Positions 50,406 through 60,420 of a stretch of 64,000 bases of DNA are shown here, piece after piece. The position numbers and the translations under genes were made by a program. The stretch is from Symsagittifera roscoffensis (Eukaryota > Xenacoelomorpha > Acoela > Convolutidae), in assembly GCF_963678635.1 (NCBI RefSeq), contig NC_087066.1, positions 60,420,875-60,484,874 of the forward strand, read 5' to 3'. The notes beneath the pieces were generated by a model. It was not told the DNA's origin. It saw only the letters and a program-made list of their open reading frames with translations, and made no database searches. How positions within the stretch are numbered: position 1 is the stretch's first letter; each line of letters starts with the position of its first letter.

Positions 50406-50585
50406 CAATTTTTAGTAGAACAGATATTTTTTTTACTAATTGTAATTTTCATCATATTTTTATCATCCCTAATACTGACAATGTGCAAATGTGTAAAAAA
50501 GGCAATAGTCACATTCACCTTAGCAACAATCCTTTTAATTCTTTTCATTGAAGAATACTACAATAAATATAAATCTTCCCACTAG
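50406..50585 (+). pseudogene. Small two-helix membrane reading frame
   Basis: 59 codons between stops, with no suitable ATG at the start. The product is strongly hydrophobic: a first helix of about 22 residues rich in Ile, Leu, Phe and Val, a short Cys/Lys turn (Cys-Lys-Cys-Val-Lys-Lys), a second helix, then a charged tail with Glu-Glu-Tyr-Tyr. It could be a spliced exon, the N-terminus of orfX after a lost frame, or a decayed small membrane protein. It lies just upstream of the Pro/Ser/Thr-rich orfX, in another frame. Confidence 0.4.
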
Positions 50586-50587
50586 AA

Positions 50588-51178
50588 AAAATCAATCGAA
50601 CACTTTCAAAAATTGCTAAACAACAATCACAAAATCAGTCTTCACCGACATCATCCCACGAAAATCCAGCAATACCCACAACTACCCAAAACCCCCAAAC
50701 ATCCACACGAATTTCTTTTTAAGATAACCCATACACTTTCGAAGAACGACACGCTCGCTTATCCGAACCATTAGAACCAGTTCAGTGACAGGCACCTCTA
50801 AGTGAACCAACATATAATTTGTACCCCACATTACCACAAGAATTAAGCAGAATAAGAAACATTAGTCAAAACCAAAACACAGTCGAAATAAATAGACAAT
50901 TTATACATCCACGACGAAACAGAAGTTTTCAAACCCTTAGAGTTCATTTTGATATACCCCAATCACCAACACCAACTACTTCAGAAAACCCAAATAGTAC
51001 ATTACCAGAAACTCCCCCACTCCTTTCACAACGTAGCACCTCAAGTATACCCTCAGATTACTTAGGTTCAACACCAACATCTGAGCAAATACGTGAAAAT
51101 ACCTTTAACCCCCCAATCCCACCGCACGACTACCATATTGGGCAACACACTCATATACACAGGGTGAACCAAACTTAG
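50588..51178 (+). pseudogene. orfX part 1: Pro/Ser/Thr-rich reading frame before env
   Basis: Open apart from two stops (near 50720 and TGA at 50786-50788), with 119 clean codons from 50819 to the TAG at 51176-51178. The composition is rich in Pro, Ser, Thr, Gln and Arg, with no recognisable domain. It sits between integrase and env, where most Ty3/gypsy elements have nothing. The composition is unlike AT-rich noncoding sequence, which supports real coding. Confidence 0.5.
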
Positions 51179-51573
51179 TGAATGATCCAATAGATATTTC
51201 TACGGATACAACACTATCATCATTACCAGAAACATTATCACTACCGTCAACACCATCATTAAGTCAAATTTCACCGACGCTTTTCCCTTTAAATTTTCCA
51301 AATAACCTCGACGCTAGATATCGAGAACAATCATCAACAAATATCCCTTTACGATTAGATTGGAACACATTCGTAGCGCCTCCCTCACTATTTAGACAAC
51401 ATCAAGATAGTAACCGACTCCACAGTTGGGCACTCAACAAACTACAATATAGACAAGATATCCACGAAGATATTCGTGAACGAAATATTCAAATACTTCA
51501 ACAGAATAGTCTCCAATTAAAATTTGAAATCTTGATCAAACTTAACAATATTTTACAATATTATACCCATTAA
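51130..51573 (+). pseudogene. orfX part 2: Leu/Ser/Thr-rich, helical C-terminus
   Basis: This frame is open across the stop of part 1, so a frame change between about 51130 and 51176 would join them. The first half is Ser/Thr/Pro/Leu-rich. The last 60 residues are charged and probably helical (many Gln, Asn, Leu, Ile, Arg). It ends in TAA at 51571-51573. In a third frame an open piece 51546-51722 continues over the env start. I do not recognise the family. Confidence 0.45.
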
Positions 51574-51709
51574 ATCCACCAAATATAACAACTCAATCGC
51601 TACCACCACCATTTATAACCACTGAAGTAATATACAAATACGATAGATATACGAAAAACACAATTGGTTACATAACATTTTATAATCCTTACTCAGAATT
51701 ATCATACAC

Positions 51710-54317
51710 ATGTATATTCTAAAAATATTAACATTTCAACACATCTTTTTTCTAATATTTTCCGACTAAAACACAAATCCTTCTCATCGCACTGGACCCC
51801 AAGATTTATTAGTAACACACTATGATTGTGAAGAAAACGAACAAAAATTACTACACAAATATGCAATAAATCAAGTATCACAATGCGAAACAGAACCACA
51901 AGCTATAGAAACTACAAATGTAATAGCATCATTGTATTCAAAAGCCCGAGCAACAACAGTCATAGGATATGAATTTACAGCAACATTTTCCGAAAAGAAA
52001 GTACATTGTTCACAAGTTTCAAACGGAAATAAAAACCGACTTGACCACGAATCGTTTTACCAAAGTAACATAGAACGACTTTTACATCTAAACCCCGATG
52101 ATTGTAAAAATGAATTATTCAGACTAAATCTAACAAGAAATAAAAACACAGACAGAAAAAAAGTAAATTTTCAAGTCTTTGTCGATTCTGTGCATCAAGC
52201 AGAACTTGAACGATATCATGGACATATTAAATTAGACGAAAAATATCCATATAACGGCGCACATCGAAGATTAACTTATGACATAAACGATAAACACTGG
52301 ATACCACACATTGGAATAAATGACCCCTCAAACTGCAAAGCAGACACAAAAAATAAAGGATATCAACAAATAATGTTTTTCGATTGGAAAATACAACTCG
52401 AAAAAGTACAACTCACACGAGATTTATCAGATAACACCATGAACTATCAAGGAATTAGAATACCTTGCAAAAATGATCAAGGTTATTGTGACCCTACAAC
52501 AAGGACCCAAGCAACAACTGTTTGGTTTCCCGAAGATACATGCACAACATTCCAAGTAGCAAAAATACACGCTCGAATGATAAAATTTCATGAAAAATAT
52601 TTTATAGAATCAATTCCATACGAACAAGTAAGCCCATCCCGAAAACAAAGTAATGATTTTAGAAATATCCTTTAGAAAAAAAATAACACGTTTCCAAATC
52701 TATCAAGAAACAAAATTTGCATGTAAATACAGAAATCCACTTTATAAAACACAATACTCTAATATACTTGTCGAATACGAAAAAGGTTTCGACATGACCA
52801 TTGGAAAAATAAAATTTGACCCTTATGCCACAAGTCATCCTATAAATGAAGGAACATCATACATCCCAGTTAACTTTCAAAAAAGCACAGGTCAACCTGG
52901 TGGAAAACTAAAACCACATGACAGTAAAAGCACACGTTTACAAGAACTATCACTAATGAATAGCACATATTTTGGTAATATTCATTATGATATCCACTTA
53001 GATATGAAGTTAGACTACACAATTAGTCGAATTTTTCAAGAAATGTCACTCTCCGAATTGGAGACACCTCATCAACTATGCGAATTGGAAAGAACACAAA
53101 TCTTACAATCACTCGCACTAGCAGTACTAAAAATACCTTACGCAGGATACTTATGATCAGGAAACAGATCAAATTTTCTAGATTACGAAGGAAACATTTT
53201 ATGGTTTTATACTTGCACCAAAAAAGTATCACCATTATATGTTTTCGAAGATAAACGTTGTTATAAAAGAATCCCCATATTCTATAAAAACAAAGTACAT
53301 TTTGTCGACACACTTTCAAGACGATCATATTTTTGGGATACCGCAGTCCCATGTGGATCAAAAAATAGCCACAATGAAGTACAATTAAATACCGATGAAG
53401 ATAAATACTATCTCCTTACACCATACCCTACATTAATGCAATCACTCAAAAAGTTTTCACCCGAAAGCATCAGAGCCTTTGCTCGTAATCCAAATATTGA
53501 TCTACAATCAATTGGAATATATTCTAAATCAGATATCCAACATCACATTAGAACGTTTCAGGAATTATTAACACAAATGGACACAATAAAAAGACAATCA
53601 ATTGACCAGAATTTAAGAAAACTTGCCGAAACCGCAGGATTCGCAGACATTTATACACAAGACTATAGCGGATATTTTAAAGATATCAAAGACTACATAT
53701 ATTTAAACGGTGAAAAATACAGACCACAAGATATTTCACCAATAAATATTTTCAGTTTTGTCACCTTAAAAAACGAAATTCTAGCTTTTCTAGGATGGCC
53801 CTATTACATCTTAGAAAAATTAACTATCTTATACGCCATGTTTAATTTTATAGGATTTATTTTCTCACTGTTTAAAGGAATCTATAACACATGCGCTATA
53901 CACACACAAGTAAACAGACAAGCAAGTGTAGCACGTATACTATAAGCAGGATTTTTTGGAATTTTTTCATCATCAATAAACAAAATACTTTTAGATGCAC
54001 AAATAAAAGAATATAATACAAAAATATCCACGAGACCAAACACATACAATGAAGAACATAATAATGTAGATACAACACCTACAGCACCACAGATACCAAC
54101 CCTACCACAAAACCATCCATTATCACTAGTTCCCCGTAATTTTCGAAACCTAGCAATCACACATAATCCAAATTTTAGACCAAATACAACACAAAGTCCC
54201 ATCCAACACATATTACCACATCATTCACAAAATGAAAATACATATGAACAAATTATAGAACAACATCACACCACCACTTTTCAATCTGAAAATAATCATT
54301 TTTTTAGCCCACGATGA
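51710..54317 (+). pseudogene. env: env: class III-like/chuvirus-type envelope glycoprotein, broken
   Basis: About 868 codons. The ATG at 51710 starts an 18-residue hydrophobic signal peptide. A TAA at 51767 follows, and the same frame continues to 52675. One frame change at about 52655-52675 then leads into a frame that runs to TGA 54315-54317, interrupted by TGA at 53154 and TAA at 53943. The ectodomain is Cys-containing. A Tyr-Asp-Cys near the mature N-terminus, a Trp-Phe-Pro-Glu-Asp-Thr-Cys block near 52527 and their spacing resemble glycoproteins of chuviruses, which arthropod retroelements have also captured. A heptad-like stretch (about 53544-53640), a transmembrane helix (about 53817-53885) and a Pro/Thr-rich tail follow. 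The family call rests on pattern recall only. Breaks are described, not repaired. Confidence 0.6.
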
Positions 54318-56125
54318 ACCGACAACTTGGATCCCTCCATCGCTCAAATTCCCACCCAGCCAACCTCCAAACTCCAATCCCAATCATACCACTTTTTGCT
54401 TTCCCACCACCCGATTTTCCGATTATTATTATACCATCAAGCACGAATTCTGATACTAACTCAGATATTTCAGTTTTATATTCTATCTCACAATTTAATA
54501 ACTCTAATGTAGAAACCCCCGACGAATTTGCAGACTCCGAACCATCTCCCTCAAATTATACCCAGACCAACTCCTCAGCTTTTTCCAAACCCCCTTTTCA
54601 ACCAATCCCATCTAATCATCCACTCCCAACCATTTCCACTCCTTCCTACGCTTCCCAAGTAACCCCAGCCTATTCTCCACTTCCTTCCGACAGATCATAT
54701 AATAATTCCCCAGATACCCCTCAGATTTCCCAGGAGCTCGATAATTTTATAACTTTACAACAAAAATTAATACACCCCAACACTCTTTCAATACATCAAC
54801 TATCATCCACGTTAACATCCTCAAATCCACCAATTTCCCACACCCTCCTCAGCTTACACTCCATCATTAGCACAATCATCCACATCCACCGAAACGCCCA
54901 CTAGCACTCACAGAGCTTATCGCACTTTTAAACGAAAATTTCCAAATCACCCATTCCCGACCAAACCCGGAACAGCCCGCGAATATATTAATCACCCGCA
55001 ACACACCAACACGAAAAATTTTCTTGAAAACACCTTACTCTCATTTCCGCAATATACATTAAACACACCTAACGACACTAATGACACACGCAATTTTGTA
55101 GATGAACATGTTTTAATGCCAACACTTCATTGGACAGCTTATTATAATTTTACTAACCCCCTTTGCCTACCACTAAAAAATACTCATGACAGCATAGAAA
55201 AGAACAAAAACATGTTATATAGTCTCACCACAACACTAACACCTCGACAGTTTACTTACGTTGGATATAAAAAGTTACTAAAAACATTCACTGCACCCCG
55301 AGCTAACGAATTTGCAATAGAATACTACGATCATAATATCATCCGCCCTAATCAAGACCAATTTTTAGATGAAAACCGCTTCGCAAACCCGCAACTAACA
55401 GAAAAATTTTTCATCAAAACATCATACGTCTTCATACTTAATGTTTTTGATAGAAAGAATGACCACATTATTTCAGAATCAGTAGCTGATATTCAAGCAT
55501 ACGAGAGCTTCTACGATAAATTTCAGTTATTCTCACTAACCTTTCACTTTCTTTCACCACAGGAACGCAATTTGCACTGTTCCCACGATATTATCTTACG
55601 CACTAAACAAACGCACACATATACATACTATCGTTTTATACAAAATCATTTTGATTTGCACACCCATCAAGACAACCTCACCATCGCTTTCAGTTTCTTA
55701 ACTCAAGGTACACGTCACCATTTTTCCTTAATTTTACATATTGCATCAAAGATACTAACCTCCACGGCATCCTCCGCAACTATGACCCAGTTACCCAAAT
55801 GTATATATTTTGTCCCATCACGAAAACATTCAACGCCGAAGAATCCAGACCCTTCCTTATCCCGAATGATTTTATCCAGCCTATTGAAATACCCATTTTA
55901 GAATTTATTAACAATACTAAATATAATCATAAGATATATAACCTCATTCAAAACACACCTTATGAGTTTGCAGTAGGCACCGAAGAACTGAACACCATTA
56001 AAGCACTTCAATTGCTTTGGCCACTGCTACAAACTAAAAACATCATACGCATACTAGCAAAACTACTAACAACATCAGATATGATACACGACATCTTCCC
56101 CCACGGCTTTTTCCCAGAAGATTAA
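54314..56125 (+). pseudogene. orfY: accessory reading frame downstream of env, two frameshifts
   Basis: ATG 54314-54316 overlaps the env stop as ATGA. Three open pieces follow one another: 54314-54904, one open through 54906-55760 (best start ATG 55116), and 55799-56125. They lie in frames 2, 0 and 2, so two frame changes would make one protein of about 600 residues. The first 190 residues are Pro/Ser/Thr/Asn-rich. The remainder looks globular (aromatic, His and Tyr-rich) with no domain I recognise. It ends TAA at 56123-56125, ahead of about 1.6 kb of untranslated DNA. Canonical Ty3/gypsy elements have no gene here. Confidence 0.55.
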
Positions 56126-57725
56126 GGTAAGTATAATTTGAAATACTCTTAACTAATAAATTTAAATTAGTACTAACCATTTTTTATCAATGTTTGATTT
56201 ATATTTCTAGTCTTCACACCACAATCACCTACAAAACAGAAAAGAAAAATAAAAATACAAACTTGTTAAATTATCTTAAAATTCATTAATTTCTTGCACT
56301 AAATAATGTAGTAAAATTCATACCAAGTGTAGTAATTTCATTTATATATTATTCCCCCATGAAGCAGTAAACTTAATTTCGATGAAAATTTATAATTTTA
56401 CATTTCCCTAAAACGCAGTAAAATTCAAATTCAATGCAATAAATTCATAAAATGAGAAAGCAGTACTAACCTTTTCAATATTTTCATCCATTTGCACAAG
56501 AATTCTATCCAAACTCGCACAGCTTGCCCACGAAGAATTGTTTAAATAATGATTTTAAGTTTCAAGCTTTCACTATCAACAACTCTAACACACAATAACA
56601 AGTTTCAAGCTTTCCTTTAACCCGGTTGGAATGGAATTATATAATAACCAAACTAACCAATGCAGCTTACTAAACACCACAAATCATAAAATAACAGCAT
56701 GATTAAAAAAAGAAAACCAACGGTACCCAAACCGGACTAACCCAGCTTATAACAGGATAATTTATTCTTTTAAAGACTATTATAAAGTCTAAGAAAGAAA
56801 TCATAAAACACAAAAAAGTCGTAAGACAAACCCAAACCAAAAACAATTTGATTTTTGAAAAAGGACACAACCAAAGTAACATAATAAAGACCAGAAAAAA
56901 AACCAACATAAAATGTTATCACATAACAGGACCTTTCAAAGAAACAGCATGAAATCATACTCCCACTCCTGGCCTAACCCACCAGAGAAGGAAGTCCTGA
57001 GCATGCTTATAGCCGGCCTAACCCACCGCGCTACACCCACGCTTTGTGACCACACTTCAAATTTTAATAAGAGGTACTCAAGGGTGAGTAACTCTTCAAA
57101 ATAACTGAACTAAAATAAAACGCTTTTGTGAAAACAACTAACTAAGATCATGACTATAAACCAAATTAACAAAAATTTATAAAATGTAAATTATAATATG
57201 CAATATATAGATCATACACAACAACAAAGACGAACATCCAAAAACTAGGCGATCCCATCACACTCGAACAAAGAATGGCTAAACACAAACGACATGTCGT
57301 CCACAATCACGACTCAAAGGATTTAGAGTACGACTTGACTTCGCAGAAAAGGACTTCATTGAATTAAACCAATGACCACCTCGATGTTCAAGTATACATA
57401 CAGATCCGAGATTACAAGGCATCCCTTCCAAACACGATCTTCACGCCATTCCCAGACGAGGCTGCACACAAAACAGTTCTCTACTAATACAGAAAAATCT
57501 GACATAGCAAACCATTTTGAAATTGGACTGATTTCATTGGGGATCACAGTCGTTGTCGAATGACAAGATAACAACTTCATATCCACCATTCCAGCGTCCT
57601 GGAACGTTCTTCTTCAAGAGGAACCGGATAAGAAAATGATGTTCGCCAAATACCAACGTTCATCATCCATCCTTCAATTACAGAAAGGAAGATAAATCTA
57701 AAAAACTCTGTAAACCCCGGATGGG
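56126..57725 (+). repeat. 3' untranslated region, first copy (duplicated part from about 56497)
   Basis: No supported gene; the minus-strand openings near 56703-56958 are chance. From GATTCTATCCAAACTC-like sequence near 56500 onward it matches 58370-59582 at roughly 90-95 percent by eye. It ends ...CGGATGGG directly before LTR2, a weak polypurine tract. Confidence 0.8.
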
Positions 57726-58137
57726 TGGAACCTGATCTAAGCTACATTTTAATATTGGATAAATTAGATATTTTATCACTATAAAATATTTAATATTAAC
57801 CAATCTTATTCCATCTAACTAACAACCCACTTTTTTTATAAGTGCCGAAATTACTTGTAATTTCAGCACCAGAGAGATTTGAATTTACCTTAGAAATTAG
57901 TTGCCTCTCCAAGAGAACTTCAGCTGCCGCAATAAGCCAGTATACTCTAGATCTATTGAGCCTAGCAGAGACTAGTTAAACACCCTGAGACTAGTAGATA
58001 TAAGAGTAAGACTAGGATCGGTATTAGACTAAGAAGTTGCACGAATCTATCTGGCCGAAAATAAGATAGCGTGACGAGCAGACAGTGTACCCTATCCGAA
58101 ATTACTCTATGAGTTAACCACCTTCGGTCATAACTCA
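57726..58137 (+). repeat. LTR2, internal third LTR (412 bp)
   Basis: TGGAACCTGATC...TAACTCA. It differs from LTR1 and LTR3 at many more positions than they differ from each other. Its 3' end has ACCACCTTCGGTCAT where the others have GAGATCCAT. No primer-binding site follows. Confidence 0.85.
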
Positions 58138-59582
58138 TTTTCTGAAATTTTTTAAAACAACCCAAACCCAAAAACAGGTCAAAATTTTTTGTTAGGTCAG
58201 TTAACTTAACAGTTTTTTTCAAAATCAACAAATCTGAAGAAGTGAACAACACATGATTGCTGGAAAACATTTAGTATAGACAGTGAATATTAGTGTTTGA
58301 TTAGTGTTTTGATACATCCAAGATCAAGTTTAGGCGCACATATTTTGCTAAATCAAGTTTCGATGATTCTATCCAAACTCTCACAGCTCGCCCACGAAAA
58401 ATTGTTTAAAAAATGATTTTAAGTTTCAAGCTTTCACTAAAAACAACTCTAACACACGATAACAAGTTTCAAACTTTCCTTTAACCCGGTTAGAAAGGAA
58501 TTATATATTAACCAAACTATTCAATGCAGCTTACTAAACACCACAAATCATAAAATAACAGCATGACTAAAAAAAGAAAACCAACGGTACCCAAACCGGA
58601 TTAACCCAGCTTAAAACTGGATAATTTATTCTTTTGAAGACTGTTATAAAGTCTAAGAAAGAAATAATAAAACACAAAAAAGTCGCAAGACAAACCCATA
58701 CTAAAAACAATTTGTTTTTTGAAAAAAGGACACAACATAAGAAAGACCAACATAAAACCAACTTAAAACGTTATCACAAAACAGGACCTCTCAAACAAAC
58801 AGCATGAAATCATACTCCCACTCCTGGCCTAACCCACCAGAGAGGACGTCCTGATCATGCTCTATAGCCGGCCTAACCCACCGCGCTACATCCACGCTTT
58901 GTGAACACACTCCTATTTTTAATAAGAGGTACTCAAGGGGAGTAACTCTTCAAAATAACCGAACTAAAACAAAACGCTTTTGTGAAAACAACTAACTAAA
59001 TTCATGATTAAAAAACCGAACTAACATAATTTTATAAAATGTAAATCAGACTTTGCAGTATATAGATCATACACAACAACAAAGACGAAAAGCCACAGAC
59101 TAGATGATCCCATCACACTCGCACAAAAGAATGGCTAAACACAACCGACATGCCGTCCACAATCACGACTCAAAGGATTTAGAGTACGCTTTGACTTCGC
59201 AGAAAAGGACTTCATTGAACTAGACCAATGACCACCTCGATGCTCAAGTATACGTACAGATCCGAGTTACAAGGCATCCCTTCCAAACACGATCTTCACG
59301 CCATTCCCAGACGAGGCTACACACAAAATAGTCCTCTACTAATACAGAAAAACCTGACATAGCAAACCATCTTGAAATCGGATTGATTTCATTGGGGATC
59401 ACAGTCGTTGTCGAATGACGAAACAATAACTTCCTATCCCTGATTCCAGCGTCCTGGAACGTTCTTCCTCAAGAGGAACCGGATAAGAAAATGATGTTCG
59501 CCAAATACCAACGTTCATCATCCATCCTTCAAATTGCAGAGAAGAAAGATAGTTCTAAAAAACTCTGTAAAACCCGGATGGG
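58138..59582 (+). repeat. Unique spacer and second copy of the 3' untranslated region
   Basis: 58138-58365 has no counterpart after the other LTRs. From about 58370 the sequence repeats 56500-57725 in the same order and ends ...CGGATGGG before LTR3. There is no gene; openings at 58567-58761 and 59244-59426 (minus) mirror those of the first copy. Confidence 0.8.
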
Positions 59583-59990
59583 TGGAACCTGATCTAAACT
59601 ACATTTTATTATTGGATAAATTAGATATTTTACCACTGTAAAATATTTAATATTAACCAATCATAATCCATCCAACTAACAACCCACTTATTTGTAAGTG
59701 CTGAAATTACAAGTAATTTCAGCACCAGAGAGATTTGAATTTAACTTAGAAATTAGTTGCCTCTCCAAGAGAACTTCAGCTGCCGCAATAAGCCAGTATA
59801 CTCTAGATCTATTGAGCCTAGCAGAGACTAGTTAAACACCCTGAGACTAGTAGATATAAGAGTAAGATTAGGATCGGTATTAGACTAAGAAGTTGCACGA
59901 ATCTATCCGGCCGAAAATAAGATAGCGTGACGAGCAGACGGTGTACCCTATCCGAAATTACTCTATGAGTTAGAGATCCATCCTAACTCA
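59583..59990 (+). repeat. LTR3 (3' LTR), 408 bp
   Basis: Same length and same 3' end as LTR1, with few differences. The hairpin at 59698-59725 has loop AA instead of TT. It is followed by the TTTC target duplication. Confidence 0.88.
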
Positions 59991-59994
59991 TTTC
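59991..59994 (+). other. Target-site duplication, right (TTTC)
   Basis: TTTC directly after the CA end of LTR3 matches the four bases before LTR1. Confidence 0.7.
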
Positions 59995-60125
59995 AGCGAG
60001 AACTGAAGTAAAGTTATACAGTTTCAGAAGCTATATTTGAAACAGTTTCCGGATCAGGCAGCCAAAATTGAATACGGCAACTGTGCAAAAAATGATCATT
60101 TGGGTGGACAGGATCAAAATACTGC

Positions 60126-60139
60126 GGGGGGGGGGGGGG
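60126..60139. repeat. G14 homopolymer
   Basis: Fourteen consecutive G, downstream of the last exon of the KCTD-like gene (minus strand). It may be a microsatellite or of uncertain assembly length. Confidence 0.9.
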
Positions 60140-60201
60140 AACCTCTTTACCCCTCCACCATTCAGCAACCTCACTCGCATTTAAAATAAAGAATAGGGAA
60201 A

Positions 60202-60207
60202 TTTATT
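60202..60207 (-). terminator. Polyadenylation signal AATAAA (minus strand)
   Basis: TTTATT on the plus strand reads AATAAA on the minus strand, about 100 bases beyond the stop codon of the last exon. This is a suitable distance for the 3' end of that mRNA. Confidence 0.55.
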
Positions 60208-60309
60208 TTAACTACAGTGTAGGTTTGTGCATTTATAAATTACTGAATCATCACTAGTGATGCAATCAACTGATAAAAAAGGATAAATAAAATTGTTTGT
60301 ACATCTCTG

Positions 60310-60420
60310 CTATATTTCTGTGACCTCTAAGTTTTCAATGTAGTGCAGTTTGGACAGGTCTTTCATGAAGAGGGCAATGTGATCCTTGTTGCAGTTAGTG
60401 TTCCACAGAACGAAGCAAAC
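60310..60420 (-). CDS. KCTD-like terminal exon D
   Basis: 111 bases after TTGTTTAG|, 36 codons and TAG. It is a short Cys- and Leu-containing end rich in Lys, His and Asn. The AATAAA follows at 60202-60207. Confidence 0.78.
   Translation of the reverse strand, partial: VCFVLWNTNCNKDHIALFMKDLSKLHYIENLEVTEI

Larger units (their letters stand above)
41833..59990 (+). mobile_element. 18.2-kb env-bearing LTR retroelement (Ty3/gypsy-like), decayed
   Basis: The element is bounded by 408-bp LTRs (41833-42240 and 59583-59990) that differ at only a handful of positions. A TTTC target duplication flanks it, and a primer-binding site lies two bases after LTR1. Gene order is gag, protease, reverse transcriptase, RNase H, integrase, orfX, env, orfY. 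A third LTR lies inside at 57726-58137. Typical Ty3/gypsy elements and errantiviruses are about half this length; the excess is the pre-env region, orfY, long untranslated stretches and a duplicated 3' end. Every long frame has stops or frameshifts, so the copy is inactive. Confidence 0.85.

Noticed and set aside
56703-56958. Hydrophobic minus-strand openings in the 3' untranslated region, echoed at 58567-58761
   Set aside because: The echo comes from the duplicated 3' region. The sequence is A-rich on the plus strand, which gives Phe/Leu-rich shadows.
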